Positions 8,291 through 17,318 of a stretch of DNA of 64,000 bases are shown one piece after another. The translations under genes and the position numbers were made by a program. The stretch's first letter is position 1; each line of letters starts with the position of its first letter. Source of the DNA: Massilia phyllostachyos (lineage in GTDB: Bacteria; Pseudomonadota; Gammaproteobacteria; Burkholderiales; Burkholderiaceae_D); assembly GCF_021044825.1 (NCBI RefSeq), contig NZ_JAJNOC010000004.1:62001-126000 (forward strand), given 5' to 3'. The notes under the pieces are model-generated. The model searched no databases. It saw only the letters and a program-made list of their open reading frames with translations, and was not told where the DNA came from.

Positions 8291-10669
8291 ATGCCCACTA
8301 TCAAAGAGATTCTTCAGACTATGGATTACGGCCCCGCACCAGAAAGCACCAAGGAAGCGAATGCGTGGCTGGACCAGCATGGACGCCGTTTCGGCCTGTT
8401 CATCGACGGCGCCTGGAGCCAAGCCGCGACCACCTTCGCGACCAGCAATCCGGCCGACGGCAGCGAACTGGCGCAGGTGACCCAGGCGACCAATGAGGAC
8501 GTCGAGCGCGCCGTGCAGGCCGCGCGTCGCGCGCAACCAGGCTGGGTGGCGCTGGGCGGCCATGGCCGCGCGAAGATCATGTACTCGCTGGCGCGCCTGC
8601 TACAGAAGCACGCACGCCTGTTCGCGGTCCTCGAGACCCTGGACAACGGCAAGACCATCCGCGAAACCCGCGACGCCGACCTGCCGTTAGCAAGCAGGCA
8701 CTTCTACCACCACGCCGGCTGGGCCGCGCTGCAGGCGGAGGAATTCGCCGACTACCGCGCCGTCGGCGTGGTCGGCCAGATCGTGCCGTGGAACTTCCCG
8801 CTCCTGATGCTGGCGTGGAAGGTCGCGCCGGCGCTGGCCGCGGGTAACACGGTCGTGTTCAAGCCGGCCGAGTTCACGCCGCTGACCGCACTGCTGTTTG
8901 CCGAAATGTGCCAGCAGGCCGGCGTGCCGGCTGGCGTGGTCAACATCGTCACCGGCGACGGCGCCGTGGGCGAGGCGATCGTCAACCATCCGGGCATCGA
9001 CAAGCTGGCCTTTACCGGTTCGACCGAAGTGGGCCGCATCATCCGTAAAGCGACCGCCGGCACGGGTAAAAAGCTGTCGCTGGAACTGGGCGGCAAGTCG
9101 CCGTTCATCGTGTTCGACGACGCGGATCTGGACGCGGCCGTCGAAGGCCTGGTCGATTCGATCTGGTTCAACCAGGGCCAGGTCTGCTGCGCCGGCTCGC
9201 GCCTGCTGGTGCAGGAATCCGTGTACGAGCGCTTCATCGCCAAGGTCAAGGCGCGCATGCAGAACCTGCGTGTCGGCTCGCCGCTCGACAAGTCGAACGA
9301 CATCGGCGCGCTGGTCGATCCGATCCAGCAGCAGCGCATCCACGGCCTGGTGGAATCGGCGCGTGCGGAAGGCTGCGAAATCTGGCAGCCGGCCTGCGAA
9401 GCGCCGACCGCCGGCGCCTGGTACCTGCCGACCCTGATCACCGGCGCCTCGACCTCGGCCGCCGTGGCCCAGGCCGAAATCTTCGGGCCGGTGCTGGTGG
9501 CGATGAGCTTCCGCACCCCGTCGGAAGCCGTGCAACTGGCGAACAACACCGTCTACGGCCTGGCCGCCTGCGTGTGGTCGGAATCGATCTCGCTGGCGCT
9601 GGACGTGGCGCCGCAGATCAAGGCCGGTGTGGTGTGGATCAACACCGCCAACCAGTTCGACGCGGCCTGCGGCTTCGGCGGCTACAAGGAATCGGGCTTC
9701 GGCCGTGAAGGCGGCAAGGAAGGGATGTACGAGTACCTGACGCCGCTGTCGGAAGATGCACGCCCGGCTGCGCCGATCGTTGCCGAAAAAGGCCGCGTGA
9801 AGGCACTTGAGGAGGGCAGCCCCTTCGCCATCGACCGCACCGCCAAGCTCTACATCGGCGGCAAGCAGGCCCGCCCTGACGGCGCCTACAGCCGCGCGAT
9901 CAACGGTGCGAATGGCGCCTTCCTGGCCGACGTCGGCGAAGGCAACCGCAAGGACATCCGCAACGCCGTGGAAGCGGCGCACAAGGCGTCCGGCTGGTCC
10001 AAGGCCACCGCGCACAACCGCGCCCAGGTGCTGTACTACATCGCCGAGAATCTCGCCATCCGCGCCGACGAATTCGCCCAGCGCATCGCCGCGCAGACCG
10101 GTTCCAAGGACGCCGCCCGCGAAGTGCAGGCCTCGATCGAGCGCCTGTTCTACTGGGCCGCCTGGTGCGACAAGTACGACGGCGCCGCCCACCAGCCGCC
10201 GATGCACGGCATCACCGTCGCGCTGAACGAACCGGTCGGCGTGATCGGCATCGTCTGCCCGAACGAGAACCCGCTGCTGGGCTTCATCTCGCTGGTGGCG
10301 CCGGCGCTGGCGCTGGGTAACCGCGTGGTGGCGGTGCCGTCGGAATCGGCGCCGCTTTCAAGCACCGACCTGTACCAGGTGCTGGATACCTCGGACCTGC
10401 CGGGTGGGGCGCTGAATATCGTGACCGGTTCCGCGGACGAGCTGGCGCGCACGCTGGCCTCGCACGGCGACGTGGATGCGGTGTGGCGTCATGACGGCTC
10501 GGCGGAGGGTTGTGCGGAAGTGGAACGCCTGTCTGCGGATTCGTTGAAGCGCACCTGGGTCGGCGGCGCGAAAGGCCGTGACTGGTTCGATGCGAAGCAG
10601 GCCTGCGGCCGCACGGTGCTGCAGCACGCGAGCCAGGTGAAGAACGTCTGGATTCCGTACGGCGTGTAA
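8291..10669 (+). CDS. Double-domain aldehyde dehydrogenase family protein
   Basis: The 792-residue protein contains a complete NAD(P)-dependent aldehyde dehydrogenase (residues ~30-500) with Glu265 in LSLELGGKSPF and catalytic Cys299 in NQGQVCCAGSR. This is followed by a second, incomplete ALDH-like domain (~510-790). The second part keeps the Rossmann-like portion (PVGVIGIVCPNENPLL) but ends before a catalytic-cysteine region, so it is probably structural. Such ~790-residue ALDHs occur in proteobacterial deoxynucleoside clusters. Placed 17 bases after deoC, it probably oxidises acetaldehyde or another aldehyde from deoxyribose breakdown. The substrate is inferred from context. Confidence 0.9.
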   Translation: MPTIKEILQTMDYGPAPESTKEANAWLDQHGRRFGLFIDGAWSQAATTFATSNPADGSELAQVTQATNEDVERAVQAARRAQPGWVALGGHGRAKIMYSLARLLQKHARLFAVLETLDNGKTIRETRDADLPLASRHFYHHAGWAALQAEEFADYRAVGVVGQIVPWNFPLLMLAWKVAPALAAGNTVVFKPAEFTPLTALLFAEMCQQAGVPAGVVNIVTGDGAVGEAIVNHPGIDKLAFTGSTEVGRIIRKATAGTGKKLSLELGGKSPFIVFDDADLDAAVEGLVDSIWFNQGQVCCAGSRLLVQESVYERFIAKVKARMQNLRVGSPLDKSNDIGALVDPIQQQRIHGLVESARAEGCEIWQPACEAPTAGAWYLPTLITGASTSAAVAQAEIFGPVLVAMSFRTPSEAVQLANNTVYGLAACVWSESISLALDVAPQIKAGVVWINTANQFDAACGFGGYKESGFGREGGKEGMYEYLTPLSEDARPAAPIVAEKGRVKALEEGSPFAIDRTAKLYIGGKQARPDGAYSRAINGANGAFLADVGEGNRKDIRNAVEAAHKASGWSKATAHNRAQVLYYIAENLAIRADEFAQRIAAQTGSKDAAREVQASIERLFYWAAWCDKYDGAAHQPPMHGITVALNEPVGVIGIVCPNENPLLGFISLVAPALALGNRVVAVPSESAPLSSTDLYQVLDTSDLPGGALNIVTGSADELARTLASHGDVDAVWRHDGSAEGCAEVERLSADSLKRTWVGGAKGRDWFDAKQACGRTVLQHASQVKNVWIPYGV

Positions 10670-10720
10670 GTAAGGCGTGTAAGAAATCGCGAGGTACGCC
10701 GTACCCGCACCCCAAAACAA

Positions 10721-10746
10721 GGTCATTCCCGCGAAGGCGGGAAGTC
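10721..10746. repeat. REP-like palindrome
   Basis: The sequence TTCCCGC-GAAG-GCGGGAA (10726-10743) forms a seven-base-pair hairpin in the ALDH-deoA gap. The unit GTCATTCCCGCGAAGGCGGGAA resembles an intergenic palindrome that I remember being dispersed in many proteobacterial genomes. Only one copy was noticed in this window, so repeat status rests on that recollection. Confidence 0.5.
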
Positions 10747-10777
10747 ATGGGCACCAGTGGTGCCCATGACGGTTTTT
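10744..10777 (+). terminator. Rho-independent terminator inside the deo operon
   Basis: A 12-base-pair perfect stem, GTCATGGGCACC (10744-10755) and GGTGCCCATGAC (10759-10770), with an AGT loop is followed by GGTTTTT. It lies between the aldehyde dehydrogenase gene and deoA, 38 bases before the deoA start. It should reduce read-through, so deoA-cdd may be expressed at a lower level or from another promoter. Confidence 0.75.
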
Positions 10778-10814
10778 AAGCTAACGATCAGATATACCTG
10801 AAGAGGAATCGAGC

Positions 10815-12137
<1,323 letters not shown>

Positions 12138-12148
12138 AAGGGCAGGCA

Positions 12149-12550
12149 ATGAAGTACGCAAAACTCATCGACGAAGCACGCGCCGCACGTGAACAGGCCT
12201 ACGCGCCATACTCGAAGTTCCAGGTCGGCGCCGCCCTGGAAACCAAGGACGGCCGCATCTTCCGCGGTTGTAACGTGGAAAACGCCGCCTACGGCCTGTG
12301 CAACTGCGCCGAGCGCACCGCCTTCTTCAGCGCCATCGCCGACGGCTGCAAGCCGGGCGATTTCGCGGCGCTGGCGGTGATCGGCCAGACCGAGGGCCCG
12401 ATCGCCCCCTGCGGCGCCTGCCGCCAGGTCATCCTGGAACTGGGCGGCAACGCGCTGCCCGTCGTCCTGACCAACCTGAAAGGCGATGTGTTCGAAACCA
12501 CCGCCGCCGAGCAGCTGCCGAACGGCTTCGGCGGCCACGACCTGCGCTAG
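12149..12550 (+). CDS. cdd: Cytidine deaminase
   Basis: Cdd deaminates cytidine and deoxycytidine to uridine and deoxyuridine, which then enter phosphorolysis. The 133-residue protein is the homotetrameric short type. The zinc site is Cys53 (CNCAERTAFF), Cys88 and Cys91 (APCGACRQV), and Glu55 is the proton-shuttle residue. ATG 12149 is preferred because it follows an AAAGGG Shine-Dalgarno and matches the family N-terminus (MKYAKLIDEARAAR). A TTG 15 bases earlier is in frame but would overlap the deoA stop. It is the last gene of the nucleoside operon. Confidence 0.96.
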   Translation: MKYAKLIDEARAAREQAYAPYSKFQVGAALETKDGRIFRGCNVENAAYGLCNCAERTAFFSAIADGCKPGDFAALAVIGQTEGPIAPCGACRQVILELGGNALPVVLTNLKGDVFETTAAEQLPNGFGGHDLR

Positions 12551-12559
12551 CCGCACACT

Positions 12560-12600
12560 CCACACCAGACGCCCGTCTGGTGTGGAAATGTTTCCATTTT
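12560..12600 (+). terminator. Terminator after cdd
   Basis: An 11-base-pair stem (CCACACCAGAC / GTCTGGTGTGG, 12560-12585, loop GCCC) is followed by a second small stem TGGAAA-TG-TTTCCA (12583-12596) and TTTT. Its place ten bases after the cdd stop marks the end of the nucleoside operon. Confidence 0.65.
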
Positions 12601-12778
12601 GCGACATCCCCGCGGCCGTTCGCGCCGCGATTGCGGCTAATACCACTTTTCAGCTGGTCTTCTCCGCTCCCCCAATGGCCGCCCGTCGGCATCCCTGCTT
12701 TTCCCCTGATACCACTTGCCCGCTCCTGGATTTCTGGTCCAGCCAGTCCATGCCAAAAACGCATATGCCCATAAAAAT

Positions 12779-12835
12779 TGGTAGTGATTTGGTATGCAAA
12801 GAGTTATATATTGGTTATCGATTGGTTTTGGTAGG
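12779..12835 (+). promoter_or_regulatory. Phased TGGT boxes before the TonB receptor (NagQ/GntR-like operators)
   Basis: Two tandem pairs of TGGT-led heptamers are present, each pair separated by four bases: TGGTAGT-GATT-TGGTATG (12779-12796) and TGGTTAT-CGAT-TGGTTTT (12812-12829). The boxes start at 12779, 12790, 12812 and 12823, an 11-base (one helical turn) period. A similar pair lies before the sugar porter at 19118-19135, next to a GntR gene. I recall tandem TGGTATT-N4-TGGTATT boxes for the GntR repressor NagQ of Xanthomonas; that is memory, not a search. The rest of the gap 12601-12902 has single inverted matches (AATACCA at 12639, GATACCA at 12708) and no gene. Confidence 0.5.
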
Positions 12836-12902
12836 GGTGGTAAAAGAGCTGGTTCCACAAACAGGCTGTGCAGTTGGCGGCTTATCCATTTAGGGGATTC
12901 AC

Positions 12903-15605
12903 ATGCAGCGTGAAACACAAAAAATCAACCTCACTCCACTCGCCGCCGCCGCGGCCCTGATGGTGCTGAGCCTGAACGCCAATGCCCAGCAGGAGACGAC
13001 CGACGCGCCGACCACCGTGGTGGTGCAGGGCATCCGCGCCTCGGTGCAGGAGTCGATCAACCAGCGCCGCAACGCCGACTCCTACGTGGAAGTGATCACC
13101 GCCGAAGACGTGGGTAAACTCGCCGACAAGAACGTGGCCGACTCGCTGCAGCGCCTGTCGGGCGTGAGCGTGGCCGCGGCCGGCGGTTCGGAGGGCAGCT
13201 TCGGCGAGAACGACCGCGTGGCCCTGCGCGGCACGCCCTCGTCGCTGACCCTGACCACCCTGAACGGCCACTCGGTCTCGAGCGGCGACTGGTTCGCCGA
13301 CAACATCATCGCCGGCGGGCGCAGCGTCAGCTTCACCCTGTTCCCGTCCGAACTGATCGGCCGCGTCACCGTGTACAAGGGCTCGCAGGCGAGCCTGATC
13401 GACGGCGGCGCCATGGGCCTGATCGACATCGAGACCCGCAAGCCCCTCGACCTGCTGCGCCGCCAGACCATCACCGGCCAGGCCAGCATCGGCGCCATGC
13501 ACTCGGAGTACGCCAAGAAGACCGACCCGCAGCTGAGCGGCATGGTCGCCTGGCGCAACGACGCCGCCACCGTCGGCGTGCTGTTCCAGGGCTTTCGCCA
13601 GAAGCGCCACCTGAGCCGCGTGGCCCAGGAAAACTCGATCTGGTGGGACAAGGTCGAAGCGGGTTCGCCGATCGCCAACGCGATCCCCGGCTCGGTCGGC
13701 GCGATCGTCAACTACCTGGGCGGCACCGCCTGGTTCGAGCAGGAGCGCACCCGCACCGGCGGCCTGGTCGACCTGCAGATCCGTCCCAACAAGGACCTGA
13801 ACCTCGACCTGACGGTGTTCCATTCGAAGATGGATGCGCCCAACGTCAACCACAACTTCATGCAGACCATGGGCCGCTTCCTGGGCAATGCCTGGGCCGC
13901 GCCCTCGTTCCCGGCGTCGAACATCACGGGCTCGGTCAGCAACGGCGTGATCACTTCGGTGTCGGCCACCGTGCCGGCCAACTGCACCGTGTGCCGCGAC
14001 ATGTCCGGCTCGATCCAGGAGATCTTCTCGCGTCCCGTGGCCGAGAGCCAGTCGCAGTTCGTGAACCTGGACGGCAAGTACCGCATCAACGAGCTGTGGA
14101 CGGTCAGCGGCAAGGTCGGCACCACCAAGGGCAAGGGCAATACCGAAAGCGGGGCGCTGAGCAACCCGATCCCCTTCGGCCCGATCAGCTACACCCTGAA
14201 CGGCACCGACAAGCCGATCACCTACGTCACCGCCGGCAGCGCCACCCACGCCATCGGCGGCGGCTACGGCGGCGTGCCGGCCACCTTCGGCTCGCACGTG
14301 ACCTCGAAGGACGAGGAGACCTACGCCCAGCTCGACCTCGAGCGCAGCCTCGAGCACCCGTTCTTCCGCGCCGTGAAGGTCGGCGCGCGCGGCGCCAAGC
14401 ACGAGCGCAGCCTGTCGGTGATCGACAACGGCCCGCTGCCGGGACTGGACGACCCGCGCAACCTGCCGCTGTACGGCTTGACGACCTTCCCGGACCACCT
14501 GAAGGACGTGGCCGGGATCGGCTCGAACTACTGGACCTTCTCGCAGCAGAGCGTGAACGACTGGGTCGGCAAGTACACCGCCTTCCTGGTGCGCCGCAGC
14601 CAGGCCGAATTCGACATCGAGGAGCCGACCGCCTCGGCCTATGTGCAGGCCGACTTCGGCAACGACCACGGCCTGTCCGGCAACTTCGGCGTGCGCTACG
14701 CCCGCACCAAGGAGGACGTGCTGAAGTACGAGATGGGGCCGTCCGGCACCTTCGAGCCGCGCCGCTACGAGAACACCTACAAGGACTGGCTGCCGAGCGT
14801 GAACGTGCGCTACGAGCTGGCGCCCGACATGGTGCTGCGCTCGGGCCTGTCGCGCACCCTGGCGCGCCCGGAACTGGGCGCCATGGCCGGCATCGACCTG
14901 CGCGACCAGCAGCGCACCGGCACCACCGGCAACCCGAACCTGGCGCCGATCACCTCGGACAACTTCGACGTCGGCGTCGACTGGTACTTCGCCCCGCGCT
15001 CGCTGCTGGCGGCGAACGTGTTCTACGCCGACATCGACGGCTACGTGTCGTATGGCGCCAGCTCGGGCATCTACTACAACCAGCAGGCGCAGGGGAATAC
15101 CGAGTACCAGACCAGCTCCCCGATCAACTCGACCGCCAAGGTCAAGGGCGTGGAGCTGAACTGGATCCAGACGCTGCCGATGGGCTTCGGCTTCAACGCC
15201 AACTACACGTATACGGATGCCGAAGAGACCGGACGCAAGCCGGGATCGGCCTGCGGCGCGGTGCAGTATGCGGATTGCACGATGATCGGGGCTTCCAGGA
15301 ACGCCGCCAACGTCGGCGCCTATTTTGAAAACGACCAGTTCAGCGCGCGCGTGAACTACAGCTGGCGCTCGGGCTTCCTGAATGGCTTCAGCCGCAATAC
15401 GGCCCAGTACCAGGACGACGTCGGCACCTTGTCGGCGACCTTCTCGTACCGGATCAACGACAAGCTGAGCCTCTCGCTGGACGGCAAGGACCTGAACAAT
15501 CCGACCCACCGTTCGATCGTGAAGAACCCGGGCGCGCAGGATCTGCCGGGCTCGATCTATCGCAACGGGCGCCAGTGGTTCCTGACCCTCAACGGCAAGC
15601 TGTAA
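12903..15605 (+). CDS. TonB-dependent outer-membrane receptor (TIGR01782-like)
   Basis: The 900-residue protein has a signal peptide (cleavage near NANAQQ, residue ~28), a plug domain (~40-165) and a 22-strand-type barrel. The plug start, with VEVITAEDVGKLADKNVADSLQRL, is typical of the Xanthomonas/Caulobacter TonB receptor family TIGR01782, which imports plant or microbial glycans. The C-terminus ends NGRQWFLTLNGKL. It is followed by a halogenase-like flavoprotein and a GH18 glycosidase, and the locus has a GntR repressor and MFS sugar porter, so chito-oligosaccharides are the most likely cargo. An AGGGGA-type Shine-Dalgarno precedes ATG 12903. The cargo is inferred from neighbours only. Confidence 0.92.
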   Translation: MQRETQKINLTPLAAAAALMVLSLNANAQQETTDAPTTVVVQGIRASVQESINQRRNADSYVEVITAEDVGKLADKNVADSLQRLSGVSVAAAGGSEGSFGENDRVALRGTPSSLTLTTLNGHSVSSGDWFADNIIAGGRSVSFTLFPSELIGRVTVYKGSQASLIDGGAMGLIDIETRKPLDLLRRQTITGQASIGAMHSEYAKKTDPQLSGMVAWRNDAATVGVLFQGFRQKRHLSRVAQENSIWWDKVEAGSPIANAIPGSVGAIVNYLGGTAWFEQERTRTGGLVDLQIRPNKDLNLDLTVFHSKMDAPNVNHNFMQTMGRFLGNAWAAPSFPASNITGSVSNGVITSVSATVPANCTVCRDMSGSIQEIFSRPVAESQSQFVNLDGKYRINELWTVSGKVGTTKGKGNTESGALSNPIPFGPISYTLNGTDKPITYVTAGSATHAIGGGYGGVPATFGSHVTSKDEETYAQLDLERSLEHPFFRAVKVGARGAKHERSLSVIDNGPLPGLDDPRNLPLYGLTTFPDHLKDVAGIGSNYWTFSQQSVNDWVGKYTAFLVRRSQAEFDIEEPTASAYVQADFGNDHGLSGNFGVRYARTKEDVLKYEMGPSGTFEPRRYENTYKDWLPSVNVRYELAPDMVLRSGLSRTLARPELGAMAGIDLRDQQRTGTTGNPNLAPITSDNFDVGVDWYFAPRSLLAANVFYADIDGYVSYGASSGIYYNQQAQGNTEYQTSSPINSTAKVKGVELNWIQTLPMGFGFNANYTYTDAEETGRKPGSACGAVQYADCTMIGASRNAANVGAYFENDQFSARVNYSWRSGFLNGFSRNTAQYQDDVGTLSATFSYRINDKLSLSLDGKDLNNPTHRSIVKNPGAQDLPGSIYRNGRQWFLTLNGKL

Positions 15606-15606
15606 T

Positions 15607-15731
15607 GCAGGGTGGGCGTTTGTAATTTTGGGCATTGCCCGAAATTACTCCGCCCACGCGTTCAACGAAAAAATACTCTGCCACAGTGCATCTGTACATT
15701 GGACGCGTGGGCGGGGACCGCCCACCCTACG
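15607..15731. repeat. Dispersed palindromic element, copy 1
   Basis: The element runs from AGGGTGGGC (15609) to GCCCACCCTACG (15720-15731), with inner CGCCCACGCGTTCAA (from 15651) facing GGACGCGTGGGCG. The left arm carries an extra stem, GTAATTTTGGGC-ATT-GCCCGAAATTAC (15622-15648). A second copy with the same arms and the same ACGCGTTCAA core lies at 31751-31857. Both sit directly after a stop codon on the plus strand. Similar GGGTGGGC...ACGCGTTCAA elements are, from memory, frequent in betaproteobacteria. Confidence 0.75.
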
Positions 15732-15753
15732 AATTCCCTTTTTGAGGAGTGCC

Positions 15754-17304
15754 ATGAAACGCGCTTCGGAAATCAAACAGATCGTGATCGTCGGCGGTGG
15801 CACCGCGGGCTGGATGAGCGCCCTGATCCTGGCCGACACCCTGGCGCAGTCGGCCACCATGCGGGAAGCGAGCATCACCCTGCTGGAGTCGCCCGTGATC
15901 GGCACCATCGGCGTCGGCGAGGGTTCGACCCATGCGCTGAAACGCTTCTTCGATACGCTCAGGATCGAGGAATCGGAATGGATGCCCGCCTGCCACGCAA
16001 CCTACAAATGCGGCATCACCTTCGACGGCTGGTCGACAAGGCCGGGCTTCACCAGCTACTTCCACCAGTTCTCGACCATGGTCGACAACCTGACGCAGCC
16101 GGTCCTGAGCGCCAACGTGGCGGCGCGCCTGCGTGGCGCGGACGCGCCGGCTTGGCCGAACGATTACTTCCTGTCGGCCTACCTCGTCAAGAACAAGCTG
16201 GCGCCGGTCAACCCCGAGCATTTCCCCTTCACCGCGAACTATGGCTTCCATTTCGATGCGACGCTGCTGGCGCGCTTCCTGCGCAAGAAGGCGCTGGAGC
16301 GGGGCGTGCGCCATCACGAATGCCACATCGTCGCCTCCAGGCTCGACGCCGCCGGCGACATCGCCAGCGTGCAAACCTCGAACGGCGAGGCGTTCGCGGG
16401 CGACCTGTTCATCGATTGCTCGGGCTTCGCCGGCCTGCTGATCGAACAGGCCCTCGGGACGCCTTTCATCAGCTACGCCAGGGACCTGGCCAACGACGCG
16501 GCCGTGGCCATGCCGACCCCGCACGACGGCGACGTCGCGCCGCACACGGTGTCCACCGCGCTCAGGAACGGGTGGGCATGGCAGATCCCGCTCACCAGCC
16601 GCCATGGCAACGGCTACGTCTACAGCAGCGCCTACTGCAGCGCCGACGACGCCGAGCACGAGCTGCGCGAGCGCCTCGGCCTGCTCGACGCCGACGTGCC
16701 GGCACGGCACATCGCGATGAAGGTCGGGCGGGTCGAGCAGGCCTGGCGCCGCAACTGCGTCGCGATCGGCCTGGCGCAGGGCTTCCTCGAGCCGCTGGAG
16801 GCGACCGCGCTGTTCCTGACCCAGACCTCGGCCGCGATCTTCGCCGCCTACCTGGACGCAGGCGACTACGGCGAACGCGCGCGCGACGCCTACAACCGCG
16901 AAGTCAACGGCTACTTCGACGGCCATCGCGACTACATCGTCGCCCACTACAAGACCAACAGCCGTCCCGACACCGCCTACTGGCGCGACCGCGCCAGCAA
17001 CCCGGGCGCGGTCTCCGACTCGCTGCGCGCGGTGTTCGACGCCTGGCTCGGCGGCCGCGAGCTGGGCGCCGAGATCACGCGCCAGGGCATCGACAAGTAC
17101 TACCCGATCGGCTCCTGGTACGCGCTGCTGGCCGGCATGGGCATCTTTCCGCCATCGCGGCCGGCGCCGCCCGACCCGGCGCTGCAGCAGCAGGCGCGCG
17201 AGATGCGGGAATTCCTGCGCCGCTGCGCGCTGAATTTTCGCGGCCACATGGAGGTGCTGCGCGAGTACGAGTCGGGCAGCGCGCATGCCGCGCGCGCCGC
17301 ATGA
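15754..17304 (+). CDS. Tryptophan-halogenase-like flavoprotein
   Basis: The 516-residue protein has an N-terminal FAD motif (IVIVGGGTAGWMSA), a second flavin-contact motif (IGTIGVGEGSTHALKRF), a lysine in the ATYKCGITFDGW context (the place of the catalytic Lys of PrnA/RebH), and GWAWQIPL, a variant of the halogenase WxWxIP motif. The family is FADH2-dependent halogenases, but proteins like this next to TonB receptors have no proven halogenase activity known to me. I start at ATG 15754 after GAGGAGT. A longer frame from 15628 reads only the palindromic repeat. It lies between the receptor and GH18 genes, so a role in handling the imported glycan or its aglycone is possible. No flavin reductase is nearby. 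Confidence 0.85.
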   Translation: MKRASEIKQIVIVGGGTAGWMSALILADTLAQSATMREASITLLESPVIGTIGVGEGSTHALKRFFDTLRIEESEWMPACHATYKCGITFDGWSTRPGFTSYFHQFSTMVDNLTQPVLSANVAARLRGADAPAWPNDYFLSAYLVKNKLAPVNPEHFPFTANYGFHFDATLLARFLRKKALERGVRHHECHIVASRLDAAGDIASVQTSNGEAFAGDLFIDCSGFAGLLIEQALGTPFISYARDLANDAAVAMPTPHDGDVAPHTVSTALRNGWAWQIPLTSRHGNGYVYSSAYCSADDAEHELRERLGLLDADVPARHIAMKVGRVEQAWRRNCVAIGLAQGFLEPLEATALFLTQTSAAIFAAYLDAGDYGERARDAYNREVNGYFDGHRDYIVAHYKTNSRPDTAYWRDRASNPGAVSDSLRAVFDAWLGGRELGAEITRQGIDKYYPIGSWYALLAGMGIFPPSRPAPPDPALQQQAREMREFLRRCALNFRGHMEVLREYESGSAHAARAA

Positions 17305-17318
17305 GACGAGGAGGAACG

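Noticed and set aside
12882..15635. A 917-codon minus-strand frame opposite the first TonB receptor
   Set aside because: Shadow frame; the plus strand carries signal peptide, plug and barrel features.
15628..15753. N-terminal extension of the first halogenase-like protein
   Set aside because: The codons lie inside the palindromic repeat, and ATG 15754 has GAGGAGT immediately upstream and a normal FAD-motif N-terminus.
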